Shown: positions 1-8,427 of the stretch, one piece after another
Numbering within the stretch: the first letter of the stretch is position 1
Layout: each line of letters opens with the position of its first letter
Source of the DNA: Thermoproteota archaeon
Lineage (GTDB): Archaea; Korarchaeota; Korarchaeia; Korarchaeales; Korarchaeaceae
Assembly: GCA_026986575.1 (NCBI GenBank)
Contig: JALSOH010000004.1
Span: 784,693-848,692 of the forward strand
Direction: 5' to 3'
DNA: 64,000 nt
Program-made: the position numbers and the translations under genes
Notes under the pieces: generated by a model
The model's database searches: none
Seen by the model: the letters and a program-made list of their open reading frames with translations, nothing else
Told to the model about the DNA's origin: nothing

Positions 1-772
1 TGGACAGGGAGGCCCCGTACACCCAAGCGGCGAGGTGATTGGCCACGACTAGGTGGAAATCGTTGTGCCCGTGGAACTCCAGTTGAGTGCTCTTCAACCC
101 GAGATCGTCCAGCAGGAGCCTTATCAGCCTAGGTATGCTTCTGGGAAGTGGAGCTTCAACGAAGGGCAGGCCCATACCCAAGGTGTCGGAGAGCTTGAAC
201 CCCACCTCCACACCGTACCTCTCAGCCAGCCTCAGCACCTCGTCCAAGAAGGGCAGGAGGAACCCGTACACATCACACCTCGTTATGTCCTCCATCGCCA
301 CCTTGAGCTTCAGGCCCATCTTCATACCCTCCTCCACCGCCCTGAGGTACTTGGTCTTGGCCGTCTCCCTGTCCATTCCCAGCTTGTAGGTGATATGGTA
401 GTCTGATACGGAGGTAAGGACTATCGTCTCATCCAACCCAGCCTCCTTGACCAGTCTAAGATCTTCCAGACTGGCTCTGACCCATCCTATGGGTCTGGGG
501 TAGGTGGCATAGTCCTTTATCCTTCTAATGACCTCTCTGTCCTTTCTAGTGTAGGGGAAGAGCTCTATGTCCCTGACAACGCCACTCCCATTATCTAGCT
601 TAACGAGCACCTCGTAGATGGCCATCGCCTCCTCCACAGTGAAGGGCCTGCTCCCCTGCTGCCCATCCCTCAGCGTGGTATCGGTCAGTATGAGCTCATG
701 AGTCGGAGGTCTCCTGAAAAATCTCGGAACACCCAGCTCGGGGAAGAACCAGCTTGGATCGGACGCCCCCAT
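1..772 (-). CDS. Re-citrate synthase / homocitrate-synthase-family protein (partial, C-terminus off the left edge)
   Basis: The first 257 residues are readable from ATG at 772. The signature DTTLRDGQQ lies at residues 31-39 and the metal-binding HGHND at about 234-238, which places the protein in the HMG-CoA-lyase-like TIM-barrel family that condenses acetyl-CoA with 2-oxo acids. Several further stretches (SDYHITYKL, MEDITRCDVYGF, LPRSIPRLIR, FHGHNDFH) resemble Re-citrate synthases of the Clostridium kluyveri type more than isopropylmalate synthases, by recall. If so it makes citrate from acetyl-CoA and oxaloacetate. A homocitrate or isopropylmalate synthase remains possible because the C-terminal part is missing. 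A TATA-like box precedes it at 801-820, so it is probably the first gene of its transcript. Confidence 0.8.
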   Translation of the reverse strand, partial: MGASDPSWFFPELGVPRFFRRPPTHELILTDTTLRDGQQGSRPFTVEEAMAIYEVLVKLDNGSGVVRDIELFPYTRKDREVIRRIKDYATYPRPIGWVRASLEDLRLVKEAGLDETIVLTSVSDYHITYKLGMDRETAKTKYLRAVEEGMKMGLKLKVAMEDITRCDVYGFLLPFLDEVLRLAERYGVEVGFKLSDTLGMGLPFVEAPLPRSIPRLIRLLLDDLGLKSTQLEFHGHNDFHLVVANHLAAWVYGASLS

Positions 773-800
773 CCTTTTCACCGGATTCGGACCAAGTGGT

Positions 801-820
801 CCCGTGAAATATTTATACGT
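801..820 (-). promoter_or_regulatory. TATA-type promoter of the Re-citrate-synthase-like gene
   Basis: Read on the minus strand this stretch holds ATAAATATTT about 30-40 bases before the ATG at 772. It lies in the 173-base AT-rich gap between this gene and the end of the surface-protein gene. Position and composition fit an archaeal TATA box. Confidence 0.5.
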
Positions 821-945
821 TCCTTTTATCGTCGCATATTATCCGAAAATCGAATATAACGGATGTGAAACTTGTATAGCTGTAAAACGAATGATACCAC
901 GTCTCTCGACTAAATGGAGGTTCAATATAAAAGTGATTAGGTTGG

Positions 946-2547
946 TCAGGTCGCCTCTTCGGGAGCAGGTAAGGGTCTCCTTCGGAGGAGGTAGATGGCC
1001 GAAACTATAGTGGCCGCACCCACTATTCCCAATCCTAGGATTGTTGGATCCAGCCGGGGCTTCTCCACCGTTACGGTCCTCATGGCGCTCACGGTTTGGG
1101 TCACAGTGACGGTCTCGGGCTGCTGAATCGCTTGGGTCTGCGTAACCGGGGCTTGGGCTTGGGCCTGCGCGGTCCGGGTGGTCTGGGTGGGCGGACCCTT
1201 CACTTCCACCACTATGTCCGTGGTGTTAACGCAGCCGCAGTCTTCAGCCTTCGCTATCAAGGTGGCCCTGTACTCCCCAGGTGGGGCGTTCCTCAGGGTT
1301 AGGTTAATCGATCCCAGCTCTCCAACCTTCAGTTTGGCTGGTAAGGAATATGAGATGCCGGATGGTAGCCCGACCATCATCAGGATCGCCTCATTCACAT
1401 CGGGAGAATCGAGAATCACGACAAGCTCCGACTTAGGACTGTCCCTAGTCAGAACCACATGGCTCGGCTTCACATCAACCGTTATCTCGCCCACCGTCCT
1501 CTCAACGAGTATCATTACCTGTCTGCTCTTGAGGAGCTCCTCGTCTCTGTACAGCTCAACGCTCATCCCATAGGTACCCGGGCTGGTTCCCTTGGGGACG
1601 GTGACCCAGAGACCGAGGTGAGTGGTCTTCGACAGCCTGCTGGGGTAGTGGCTCACGTACCACCCCGGAGGCGGGACGACCCTCAGAGTCAGGGGCTCCG
1701 TCGTCTCTCCCCCGGTTATCCCCACTGTGACCCTCACATGGAACGTGTCATCTGGCTTCACTTTAACCATCACGGGATACACGATGAGATTGACCTCCCT
1801 CTCCCCAACCCCTTCGACGGTGAGCGTGGAGTAAGCCCTGTCGCAGTAACCGTCATAACAGCCCTCAATCACGATGCTGTAGTTACCTGGGCTCATTCCA
1901 GACGTGTCTATGGTCAGAGTGGAGGTGTAGGTGTAGCAGGGGATGGCTAAGCAGTCACATGCCACAGAGTTAGGGCACATGGGATTGGGATCGAAGGTGT
2001 GGCTGGCGCAGGTCGGGCATATCAGGGAGAGGTATATGGGGTGATTGAATCCGTAGAGGGGAGCTGCCTTGACAGTAAAGACAGCCTTTTCTCCCATGTT
2101 CACCGCAAGTGAGCTTGGAGATATGGAGAGCTCGAACTCAGGCTCGTAAGGCGGTAGGACCTCCAAGGTCACGTCGATGTAAACGTTCTGATCCGTTAGG
2201 GGATCCCTCCCCCTCACTGTGATTGTGTATATACCGGGTGGTGTGTAGATGGAGGTCCTCACCTCCATATCTGAATCGATGTCTCCCGTGGGGTTCAGAG
2301 GGTTGTCCGAGAAGACTACTGAGACTGCAGGTGGCTCGAACAGGGCTCTGAGGTAGACATCGTTGGAGTATCCGGGGGTGACGGTGATCAGAGTCACGGT
2401 GAAGTGGGCGGTCTCACCGGCCCTCACCCTCCTGTATGTGGGACTCACATCTAGGTCGTAGTCGGCCGCCCTCACTTCGATCAGGGTGAAGGAGAGGCTC
2501 ACCACTAGCACCAGCACCAGTAAGAAGAGTGAAATACTACTTCCCAT
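946..2547 (-). CDS. Cell-surface protein with tandem Ig-like domains and a C-terminal membrane anchor
   Basis: A 533-residue exported protein. I place the start at the ATG at 2547 because a signal-peptide-like segment (MGSSISLFLLVLVLVVSLSF) begins there; an upstream ATG at 2616 would put 23 polar residues in front. The body has four to five beta-sandwich repeats with the sentence-like patterns of NEW3/Ig-like domains (for example VTVTQ-type edges and PPGxY turns). One repeat carries clustered cysteines (SLICPTCASH, CDCLAIPC) that could form disulfides. A Thr/Gln/Ala-rich linker is followed by one transmembrane helix and a basic tail (IYLLRRR). It is probably an envelope or S-layer-associated protein. 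No enzyme motif is visible. An AT-rich box at 2571-2580 fits a leaderless start at 2547. Confidence 0.7.
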   Translation of the reverse strand: MGSSISLFLLVLVLVVSLSFTLIEVRAADYDLDVSPTYRRVRAGETAHFTVTLITVTPGYSNDVYLRALFEPPAVSVVFSDNPLNPTGDIDSDMEVRTSIYTPPGIYTITVRGRDPLTDQNVYIDVTLEVLPPYEPEFELSISPSSLAVNMGEKAVFTVKAAPLYGFNHPIYLSLICPTCASHTFDPNPMCPNSVACDCLAIPCYTYTSTLTIDTSGMSPGNYSIVIEGCYDGYCDRAYSTLTVEGVGEREVNLIVYPVMVKVKPDDTFHVRVTVGITGGETTEPLTLRVVPPPGWYVSHYPSRLSKTTHLGLWVTVPKGTSPGTYGMSVELYRDEELLKSRQVMILVERTVGEITVDVKPSHVVLTRDSPKSELVVILDSPDVNEAILMMVGLPSGISYSLPAKLKVGELGSINLTLRNAPPGEYRATLIAKAEDCGCVNTTDIVVEVKGPPTQTTRTAQAQAQAPVTQTQAIQQPETVTVTQTVSAMRTVTVEKPRLDPTILGLGIVGAATIVSAIYLLRRRPLPAPEEAT

Positions 2548-2629
2548 CTCCAAATAGTTGTCCTCGGATAGAATAAAAATGTAGCCAGACAAGGGGTCAA
2601 TCCGGCCGATGATCACGTCGATTAAATGG

Positions 2630-3925
2630 TCATACGCTCAAATATGCTCTGTATTCCGCCTCGCTTGGCCAAGATCCGATCTCCGATGCCTCCTTCCTTT
2701 TGATCTCTAGGTATGCCTCCAAGGCGGAGGTGTCGAAAACGCCGCTCAGGTAGGAATTGTCGGATTCAAGCTCGTCCAAAGCCTCGTGCAGGGTTCTCGG
2801 GAGCCTCTTAGCCTCCAGTTTGTTAGTATAAGCGTTCAAACCGACCGGATCCCCGGGATCTATCTTTCTCCTTATGCCGTCCAAGCCAGCGGCGAACGTG
2901 GCGGCGAATGCAAGGTAAGGGTTGCAGCTCGGATCCGGAACGCGGAACTCTACTCTCTTAGAGTTCCTCCCTCCCTTCCTGTACACGGGAACCCTGATGG
3001 CGGCGCTCCTGTTGGCCCTTCCCCAGATGGCGTATATCGGAGCTTCAAAACCCGGAACCAAACGTTTGTAGCTGTTGACTGTCGGCGAGACGATAGCCGC
3101 GAGGGAGCCTATATGCTCCAAGATGCCTCCTACGAAGTATCTCCCTAGTTGGCTCAGCTCAGCGTATTCATCATCAGGATCATAGAAGAGGTTTCTATCG
3201 CCCTCCCAGAGGCTTAGATGGAAGTGCATTCCGCTCCCATTATCACCGGGAACGGGCTTGGGCATGAAGGTGGCGATGAGACCGAGATCCCTAGCCACCT
3301 CCTTTATCCCTCTCTTAACCCTCATCACCTTGTCCGCGGCTCTGAGAGGAGTGTCCGCCCTGACTGAGACCTCAGATTGGCCCACACCCACCTCGTGATG
3401 CGTGACCTCCGGTTGTAGGTCCAAGCCCATCAACTCGTCCATCACCTCGAGCTTGAACTCGTAAAGGGGATCGGAGGGGGAGCTCAAGTGATAGTTGAGT
3501 TTGGGGGCGTTCCCCCAAGTAGAGACGGGTTTGAGGTCTTCGTTGAGGGTCATGAACTCCATCTCCGGTCCGACCATCCCCTTGTAGCCTTGAGCGGCTA
3601 GGAGATCCTCGGCCCTCTTAGCTACATACCTAGGATCCTTGGGTGATCTACCGCCTCCGAAGGGCTCCCAGATCTCGCTAAGCATCCTGAGCACATCGTC
3701 TTTGATCACGGCAGTCTGGGGGTCTGGTATGAGTACGGCATCGCTCCACTCTATAACTGAGAGGCCCACACTGCTTGCATCGAAAGAACCACCCTTCTTT
3801 GATTTGAAGGTTTCTAATGAGAGGATCTCACTTCTTAAGGTGCCTGAAAGATCTACATACTCGAGCTCGACGAATTTGACTCCTTTAGATGATGCTTCTT
3901 TCAACACCTCTTCGAGGATAGGCAT
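2630..3925 (-). CDS. glnA: Glutamine synthetase (type I-like)
   Basis: 431 residues, close to the usual length. It ligates ammonia to glutamate using ATP in the cytoplasm. Visible motifs include the glutamate/metal segment GPEMEFMTL, HHEVGVGQSE, the GDNGSGMHFHLSLW nucleotide/metal loop, and the C-terminal NRSAAIRVP and RVEFRVPDPSCNPYLAFA active-site segments. There is no clear adenylylation site. It is monocistronic between the surface protein and a divergent DUF763 gene. GS paralogues acting on other amines (gamma-glutamyl ligases) cannot be excluded. Confidence 0.88.
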   Translation of the reverse strand: MPILEEVLKEASSKGVKFVELEYVDLSGTLRSEILSLETFKSKKGGSFDASSVGLSVIEWSDAVLIPDPQTAVIKDDVLRMLSEIWEPFGGGRSPKDPRYVAKRAEDLLAAQGYKGMVGPEMEFMTLNEDLKPVSTWGNAPKLNYHLSSPSDPLYEFKLEVMDELMGLDLQPEVTHHEVGVGQSEVSVRADTPLRAADKVMRVKRGIKEVARDLGLIATFMPKPVPGDNGSGMHFHLSLWEGDRNLFYDPDDEYAELSQLGRYFVGGILEHIGSLAAIVSPTVNSYKRLVPGFEAPIYAIWGRANRSAAIRVPVYRKGGRNSKRVEFRVPDPSCNPYLAFAATFAAGLDGIRRKIDPGDPVGLNAYTNKLEAKRLPRTLHEALDELESDNSYLSGVFDTSALEAYLEIKRKEASEIGSWPSEAEYRAYLSV

Positions 3926-3941
3926 AAGTATAGGTAACCCT

Positions 3942-3951
3942 CGGTTATAAA
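3942..3951 (-). promoter_or_regulatory. TATA box of the glutamine synthetase gene
   Basis: The minus strand reads ATTTATAACC centred about 22 bases before the ATG at 3925, which predicts a leaderless mRNA. The 273-base divergent gap 3926-4198 is AT-rich and must also hold the promoter of the plus-strand DUF763 gene. Confidence 0.55.
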
Positions 3952-4198
3952 TCCCTTACTAGCGAAAGGGTTGAAACGAGTGAAAGGGGACATGTTGAGG
4001 CTCATTTTGATGAGACTACCATTATAGCATCTCTCTTATCTAAAAATAACGGTTTTCACATCCTATAAGTTACATGAATACGATGAAAACTTCAGATATT
4101 GGTCATCAAGACATATCTGCTAAGCTTTTCACGTAAAGTCGTCTATTACCCAGCGTTCCGAAAGGTTATTTTCGCCTTACTACAATTAATATGAAGGA

Positions 4199-5227
4199 AT
4201 GAGGAGGACAGGGGAAGCCCACCTCCCTCTTCATGGAGGGAAGGCTCCAGCTTGGCTCTTCAAGCGTATGAAGGAGCTAGCCAAGCCCATACTCTCTTCC
4301 GTGATCTCCGAATATGGGAAGAGAGGTCTCCTAGAGAGATTGGCCGACCCACATTGGTTCCAGGCCTTAGGATGCGTTCTGGGGTATGACTGGCATTCCT
4401 CGGGAGTCACCACCGTGCTGACCGCAGCATTGAAGGAGGCCCTACAAGAAGAGGATCTGGGCGTCAGGGTAGCTGGAGGGAAGGGCAGGACCTCCCTGAG
4501 AACCCCCCAAGAGCTAACGTCTATAGCAGAGGAGTTCGGGCTCGATCCCTCTCCCTTAGTGAGGGCCAGCAGGCTCTCGGCCAAGGTCGATAACTCCGCA
4601 CTGCAAGACGGCTTCGACCTCTACCACCACGCCTTCGTAGTGACCGAGGAGGGGGAGTGGGTCGTGGTTCAGCAGGGTATGAATCCCTCCCTGAGGATGG
4701 CTAGGAGGTACCACTGGCTCGGGAGTCGGGTGGAGAGCTTCGTCATCGAGCCTCACCGCGGCATCGTATCCGAGGCCGGGAAGGTAAAGGTGCTCAATCT
4801 AGTGGCTAGGGAGAGCGAGGGCGTGAGGAGAGCCTCTCTCGACTTGGTCAAAGAGGGAACGGCCAGGCTCAGGAGGCTGATGAGCGAGTACAGGTTCCTC
4901 AAGATGCCGAGGAGGATAGACTGGAGCGCGCTGGAACGGGCATATCAGCTAGATCCTTCCAGCTACGAGGAACTCTTGGAGATCAGGGGGATAGGGAAGT
5001 CCGCCATCAGGGCTCTAGCCCTGCTCAGCGAGCTGGTTTATGGGGAGAAGGCAAGCGTGAGGGACCCGGCCAAGTACTCCTTCGCCTTCGGCGGGAAGGA
5101 TGGAGTACCCTTCCCAGTGGATGTTAGGCTCATGGACGAAATTATCTCATACCTGAGGGGCAGGGAGATTCCCAAAATCAGGATCGAGGTTAGGGGAGAC
5201 CTGACTGATTATCTGGATCGGGATTGA
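4199..5227 (+). CDS. DUF763 family protein
   Basis: 342 residues matching the archaeal/bacterial DUF763 family, whose function is not established. Recognisable segments are HLPLHGGKAPAWLF near the N-terminus, DLYHHAFVVTEEGEWVVVQQ (about 141-160) and a helix-hairpin-helix-like LLEIRGIGKSAIRALA (about 260-275), followed by the conserved FAFGGKDGVPFPVD. The hairpin suggests DNA contact, and the neighbour on the opposite strand is a DNA-repair glycosylase, but that is only context. The start is the first in-frame ATG, with AAGGA immediately upstream. The stop is one base from the end of the convergent UDG gene. Confidence 0.82.
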   Translation: MRRTGEAHLPLHGGKAPAWLFKRMKELAKPILSSVISEYGKRGLLERLADPHWFQALGCVLGYDWHSSGVTTVLTAALKEALQEEDLGVRVAGGKGRTSLRTPQELTSIAEEFGLDPSPLVRASRLSAKVDNSALQDGFDLYHHAFVVTEEGEWVVVQQGMNPSLRMARRYHWLGSRVESFVIEPHRGIVSEAGKVKVLNLVARESEGVRRASLDLVKEGTARLRRLMSEYRFLKMPRRIDWSALERAYQLDPSSYEELLEIRGIGKSAIRALALLSELVYGEKASVRDPAKYSFAFGGKDGVPFPVDVRLMDEIISYLRGREIPKIRIEVRGDLTDYLDRD

Positions 5228-5228
5228 G

Positions 5229-5834
5229 CTAGAACCAGGCTTCCAGACCCTTGCCCTCGTTATCCTCACCCAACAGTTCCTTCAACCTCTTAAAGTCTTC
5301 CTCCAGTAGAGGCTTCAGCTTGGGGTTGTAGAGAGCCGCTGCCGGGTGGAGGGTGGGCATCAGCGACCTCTTCCTACCGAACAGCTCCACCTCGAACACC
5401 TTCCCCCTTATCCTCATGATGGACCTCTCCTCCTCCCTCCCTGCAAGCCTCAAGAGGGTTAGGGCGCTGTGCCTGCCTAAAGCCACTATCACGTCCGGAT
5501 CTATCACTCGGAGCTGCCTCTTGAGGAAGGGGAGACACGCCTCAATCTCCTCCGGCCTCGGGTCCCTGTTGTTGGGCGGCCTGCACTTCACCACATTAGT
5601 TATGAAAACGTCCTCCCTCCTCAAACCTATCGAGGCCAGCAGTTCCGTCAGCAGCTTTCCGGCAGCTCCGACGAAGGGTCTGCCCTGCAGGTCCTCGTTC
5701 CTCCCCGGCGCCTCCCCCACGAACACCACCCTGGCTTTGGGATTCCCCTCCCCGGGCACGGCATTCGTCCTACTGGCGTGGAGGGGGCAGCGCTTACAGG
5801 ACCTTATCTCTCCAGCTATCTTCTCCAGGCTCAA
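5229..5834 (-). CDS. udg: Uracil-DNA glycosylase, family 4 (Fe-S type)
   Basis: 201 residues. It removes uracil from DNA, important for thermophiles where cytosine deaminates fast. The four cluster cysteines typical of family 4 are present at C13, C16, C84 and C100. Motif A (GEAPGRNEDLQGRPFVGAAG, about 40-59) and motif B (LHPAAALYNP) are intact. The gene overlaps the preceding nadE by 4 bases (ATGA-type junction at 5831-5834), so the two are co-transcribed and translationally coupled. Confidence 0.93.
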   Translation of the reverse strand: MSLEKIAGEIRSCKRCPLHASRTNAVPGEGNPKARVVFVGEAPGRNEDLQGRPFVGAAGKLLTELLASIGLRREDVFITNVVKCRPPNNRDPRPEEIEACLPFLKRQLRVIDPDVIVALGRHSALTLLRLAGREEERSIMRIRGKVFEVELFGRKRSLMPTLHPAAALYNPKLKPLLEEDFKRLKELLGEDNEGKGLEAWF

Positions 5835-6619
5835 AGCCTGACCCTCGCCACGGGAGGCATGGTCCTCTTATGCGCCGTCCTTGCGTGCATCTCCAGCACC
5901 CTATCGACATCGGCGCCGAACATCCTCCTGACCTCGTCGTGCCCCATCCTCAGGTCGAATATCGCATGTAAGATGAGGTCGATCCTCTCGTAGGGGATAC
6001 CCAGCTCTTCCTCAGCCCTGTGCCCTCTCCAGAGCTGGGGGCTGCTGGGCTTCCCAACTATCTTCTCAGGAACGCCGAGCCATTCTCCCAGCCACCTGAC
6101 CTGGGTCTTGTAGAGGTCGCCGATTGGCAAGAAGTCCACACCCCCGTCCCCGTACTTGGTGAAGTATCCTATCAGTATCTCGCTCCTGTCCCCGGTGCCA
6201 GCAACTAGGAGGTTCCTGCTGTTTGCCACATAGTACAGGAGGGACATCCTTATCCTAGCTCTCAGGTTACCCACAGCGACCTTATCCTCGGGATCGAAGA
6301 ACTCCGACTTGGCGAAGGCGTTCACTATATCGGCTATATCCCTCTCCCAGTATGAGATGCCCAACTCGTCAGCTACTCCTCTAGCATCCTCCACATCCTC
6401 TTGAGGGGTGACGCGGGAGTCGGGCATTATGAGGCCGAACACCCTATCAGCCCCCAAAGCCCTCACAGCGAGGTAGGCGGTCACGGTAGAATCGATCCCC
6501 CCGCTTAACCCCAAGACGACGCCGTTAGTTCTGGATCCAGCGACCATCCCCTTCACGAAGCCCGTTATCGACTCAGTCACCTTCTTCCAGTCCAGCCTGA
6601 GTTCGTCGAGCGTTAGCAT
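5831..6619 (-). CDS. nadE: NH3-dependent NAD+ synthetase
   Basis: 262 residues, normal for the ammonia-dependent form. It amidates nicotinic acid adenine dinucleotide, the last step of NAD+ synthesis. The PP-loop SGGIDSTVTAYLAVRAL starts near residue 40, and GTGDRSEILIGYFTKYGDGG and LPIGDLYKTQVR are family signatures. The usual DE(D/E)ELG tail of the substrate loop is RAEEELG here. No glutaminase domain is present. It is the first gene of a two-gene operon with udg. Confidence 0.93.
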   Translation of the reverse strand: MLTLDELRLDWKKVTESITGFVKGMVAGSRTNGVVLGLSGGIDSTVTAYLAVRALGADRVFGLIMPDSRVTPQEDVEDARGVADELGISYWERDIADIVNAFAKSEFFDPEDKVAVGNLRARIRMSLLYYVANSRNLLVAGTGDRSEILIGYFTKYGDGGVDFLPIGDLYKTQVRWLGEWLGVPEKIVGKPSSPQLWRGHRAEEELGIPYERIDLILHAIFDLRMGHDEVRRMFGADVDRVLEMHARTAHKRTMPPVARVRL

Positions 6620-6679
6620 ATTCCATCTGGGGGACTATCTTTTTTACGTTTTCCTGTAGGCTAGGGAGGTGCGGGCGAA

Positions 6680-7279
6680 TTGAACTGGCTGGGCGCGGCC
6701 TCCTTGGTGCTCCTGCTGTTCGTGATGATATCGCCGTGGTGGTGGATGGAGGGCTACCTGCCACAGCTCGGGGGCTACTTTAAGTACGAGGGAAATCCTC
6801 TCACCTTCGTCTGGTCCTCAGGCAACAGGTCCTCCCTCGGCTTCGCCCTCCAGACCTTCACGTGGCTGTCGGATCAGGGCAGGCTCCCTCCCGGCTCTAG
6901 GTATAGGACCGGTCTTACTAGGTTCTTCCTCATGCTAAGTACCTTCATACTCGCGCTGGGAGGACTAGCCTCGATATATGCCCTTGCTAGGGAATCCACC
7001 ACACCCTACTTCATCGCAGCCTTCCTAGTCTTCATGGCGGTCGTGTTCTACGAGATGGGATTCCTCGTTACGGAGGCGCCTAGGTCCCTGAGCCTCTCCT
7101 TCTTGGTGGGCGAGGAGCAGGCGTGGGTGAAGTGGGGAGAGGGCATCGGCAAGTATCTGGACATAGCGCTGGCGGTGCTGCTGATAGCCGCTGGCATAGT
7201 GAACAAGCTCTTCTTCGAGTACGAGCCGGGGCCGCCTAGGAGGCCGCCTAGGAGGAGGACCGGGAGGTACTGGTGGTGA
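6680..7279 (+). CDS. Membrane protein of unknown function
   Basis: 199 residues starting at TTG 6680, behind a good ribosome site (GGGAGGTG at 6664-6670). It has about four hydrophobic helices: residues 4-20, roughly 75-95, 105-125 and 155-172. A polar extracytoplasmic stretch follows the first helix and the C-terminus is rich in Arg/Pro (PPRRPPRRR). I do not recognise the family. It overlaps the next gene by a few bases, so the pair is an operon. Confidence 0.6.
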   Translation: MNWLGAASLVLLLFVMISPWWWMEGYLPQLGGYFKYEGNPLTFVWSSGNRSSLGFALQTFTWLSDQGRLPPGSRYRTGLTRFFLMLSTFILALGGLASIYALARESTTPYFIAAFLVFMAVVFYEMGFLVTEAPRSLSLSFLVGEEQAWVKWGEGIGKYLDIALAVLLIAAGIVNKLFFEYEPGPPRRPPRRRTGRYWW

Positions 7280-7596
7280 TCTCTAACTTGGAGGAGAAGC
7301 TGGAAAGGGCCAAGGAGCTGGCCCACAAAGATCCCGGCAACGCGCTAGCGTTGCTAAGGGAGGTTGCCGAGGAGGCGCTAAAGGTAGCGGCCCCGGACTG
7401 GGACCCCTCCAACGAGAGCTTGGCTGAGTACGCCGCGGTGAGGAGGTACCCTGACTTCTTCCAAGAGATGGCCGACAGGATAGAGGGCTCCTACAGGTTC
7501 GTCATGCAGGCTGGCGAGGGTGACATGCTGGGAGCCATATCGTCAACGGCCTTCCTCTTGGAGGTCCTGAGGAGGCTGCCCACAAATAGTAGTTGA
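7273..7596 (+). CDS. Small helical hypothetical protein
   Basis: 107 residues, mostly alpha-helical, hydrophilic. It begins at GTG 7273 (or GTG 7276) with GGGAGGT upstream and overlaps the stop of the membrane-protein gene. The mix of an N-terminal ERAKELAHKDPGNALALLREVAEEAL helix and a later YRFVMQAGEGDMLGAISSTAF segment resembles small helical bundle (HEPN-like) proteins, but the HEPN RxxxxH motif is not evident. Function unknown; operon partner of the membrane protein. Confidence 0.55.
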   Translation: MVISNLEEKLERAKELAHKDPGNALALLREVAEEALKVAAPDWDPSNESLAEYAAVRRYPDFFQEMADRIEGSYRFVMQAGEGDMLGAISSTAFLLEVLRRLPTNSS

Positions 7597-7658
7597 AGAT
7601 GCTAGCTTGGATTGGGTCGATGCGTTGGACTCGGCTCTTGACCATCAACTATTTAACC

Positions 7659-7666
7659 TATAAATT
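7659..7666 (+). promoter_or_regulatory. TATA-like box before the vapB-like gene
   Basis: TATAAATT lies about 18 bases before the ATG at 7680, in an AT-rich 80-base gap. It fits a leaderless or near-leaderless transcript for the toxin-antitoxin pair. Confidence 0.45.
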
Positions 7667-7679
7667 ATTCAATTGATTA

Positions 7680-7994
7680 ATGTCATCGACAATAACGGTA
7701 CCTGAGGAGCTGAGGAGGAGGGTGAAGAGACTCGCTTCCCTCCTAGATATACCTCAGCATAAGGTCTTGGAAATGCTTCTCGACCTCTTCGAGCAGGATC
7801 TATTGGAAGAGGATCGATCAGTAGATCGTGAGGTGGTAGAGGAGCTGGAGAAAGCTGAGGCTGAGGTTGAGGCAGTGGATCCCGATTGGGCCGAAAGATC
7901 GCGTAAGATAGAGAGGGCTATCAGGAGAGGATTGACGCCCGAGCTCTTCAGAGGGAACTGGGGGATAGAACTTGCAGACGAATATCATGCTTGA
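7680..7994 (+). CDS. vapB: VapB-like antitoxin (ribbon-helix-helix type)
   Basis: 104 residues. The N-terminal TITVPEELRRRVKRLASLLDIPQHKVLEML has the strand-helix-helix shape of RHH antitoxins, and the acidic C-terminal half would wrap the toxin. It overlaps the downstream PIN-domain gene by 23 bases, the usual antitoxin-first arrangement. It should bind its own promoter and neutralise the PIN RNase. Confidence 0.7.
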   Translation: MSSTITVPEELRRRVKRLASLLDIPQHKVLEMLLDLFEQDLLEEDRSVDREVVEELEKAEAEVEAVDPDWAERSRKIERAIRRGLTPELFRGNWGIELADEYHA

Positions 7995-8394
7995 TAGCAT
8001 GATCTTCAGGGATAGGCCCTTCATTTCTTGGCTCAGAGTGAACTTAGAGAGGTTCAGGATATATATTAGCCCGATAGTTCACGCAGAGACTGCTTTGTGG
8101 TACCTCTACATCGGTTTGGATCTGGAAGACCTCACGTCAGACTTGAGGGCGTTGAGGGTGGAGATACCGCCCATCACTAGGGAAATCACTGAAGTAGTGG
8201 CTGGAAAGGCCTTCACGAATAGAAGGGCTTTGCCGTTCAGACATCATGCTAGGGACTACCTGATAGGAGTTCAAGCGGAACATCTGGGGGCTAGGATCGT
8301 GACCCGCAATAAGAAGCACTTCAGGTGGGTGAATGTACCGGTACTAACCCCTGAAGAGCTTGTCAAGCAGTCCCAGGGCTCATCTCCTGATTAG
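7972..8394 (+). CDS. vapC: PIN-domain ribonuclease toxin (VapC-like)
   Basis: 140 residues from TTG 7972. The N-terminal IMLDSMIF carries the first catalytic Asp, HAET the conserved Glu, and the C-terminal RDYLIGVQAEHLGARIVTRNKKHF the later acidic residue (D93) and the TRNKKHF strand of PIN folds. PIN toxins cut tRNA or rRNA. Translation is coupled to the overlapping antitoxin gene. Confidence 0.75.
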   Translation: MQTNIMLDSMIFRDRPFISWLRVNLERFRIYISPIVHAETALWYLYIGLDLEDLTSDLRALRVEIPPITREITEVVAGKAFTNRRALPFRHHARDYLIGVQAEHLGARIVTRNKKHFRWVNVPVLTPEELVKQSQGSSPD

Positions 8395-8427
8395 GGTTAT
8401 CGCTAAATACTACGATAGCTCAATGGC

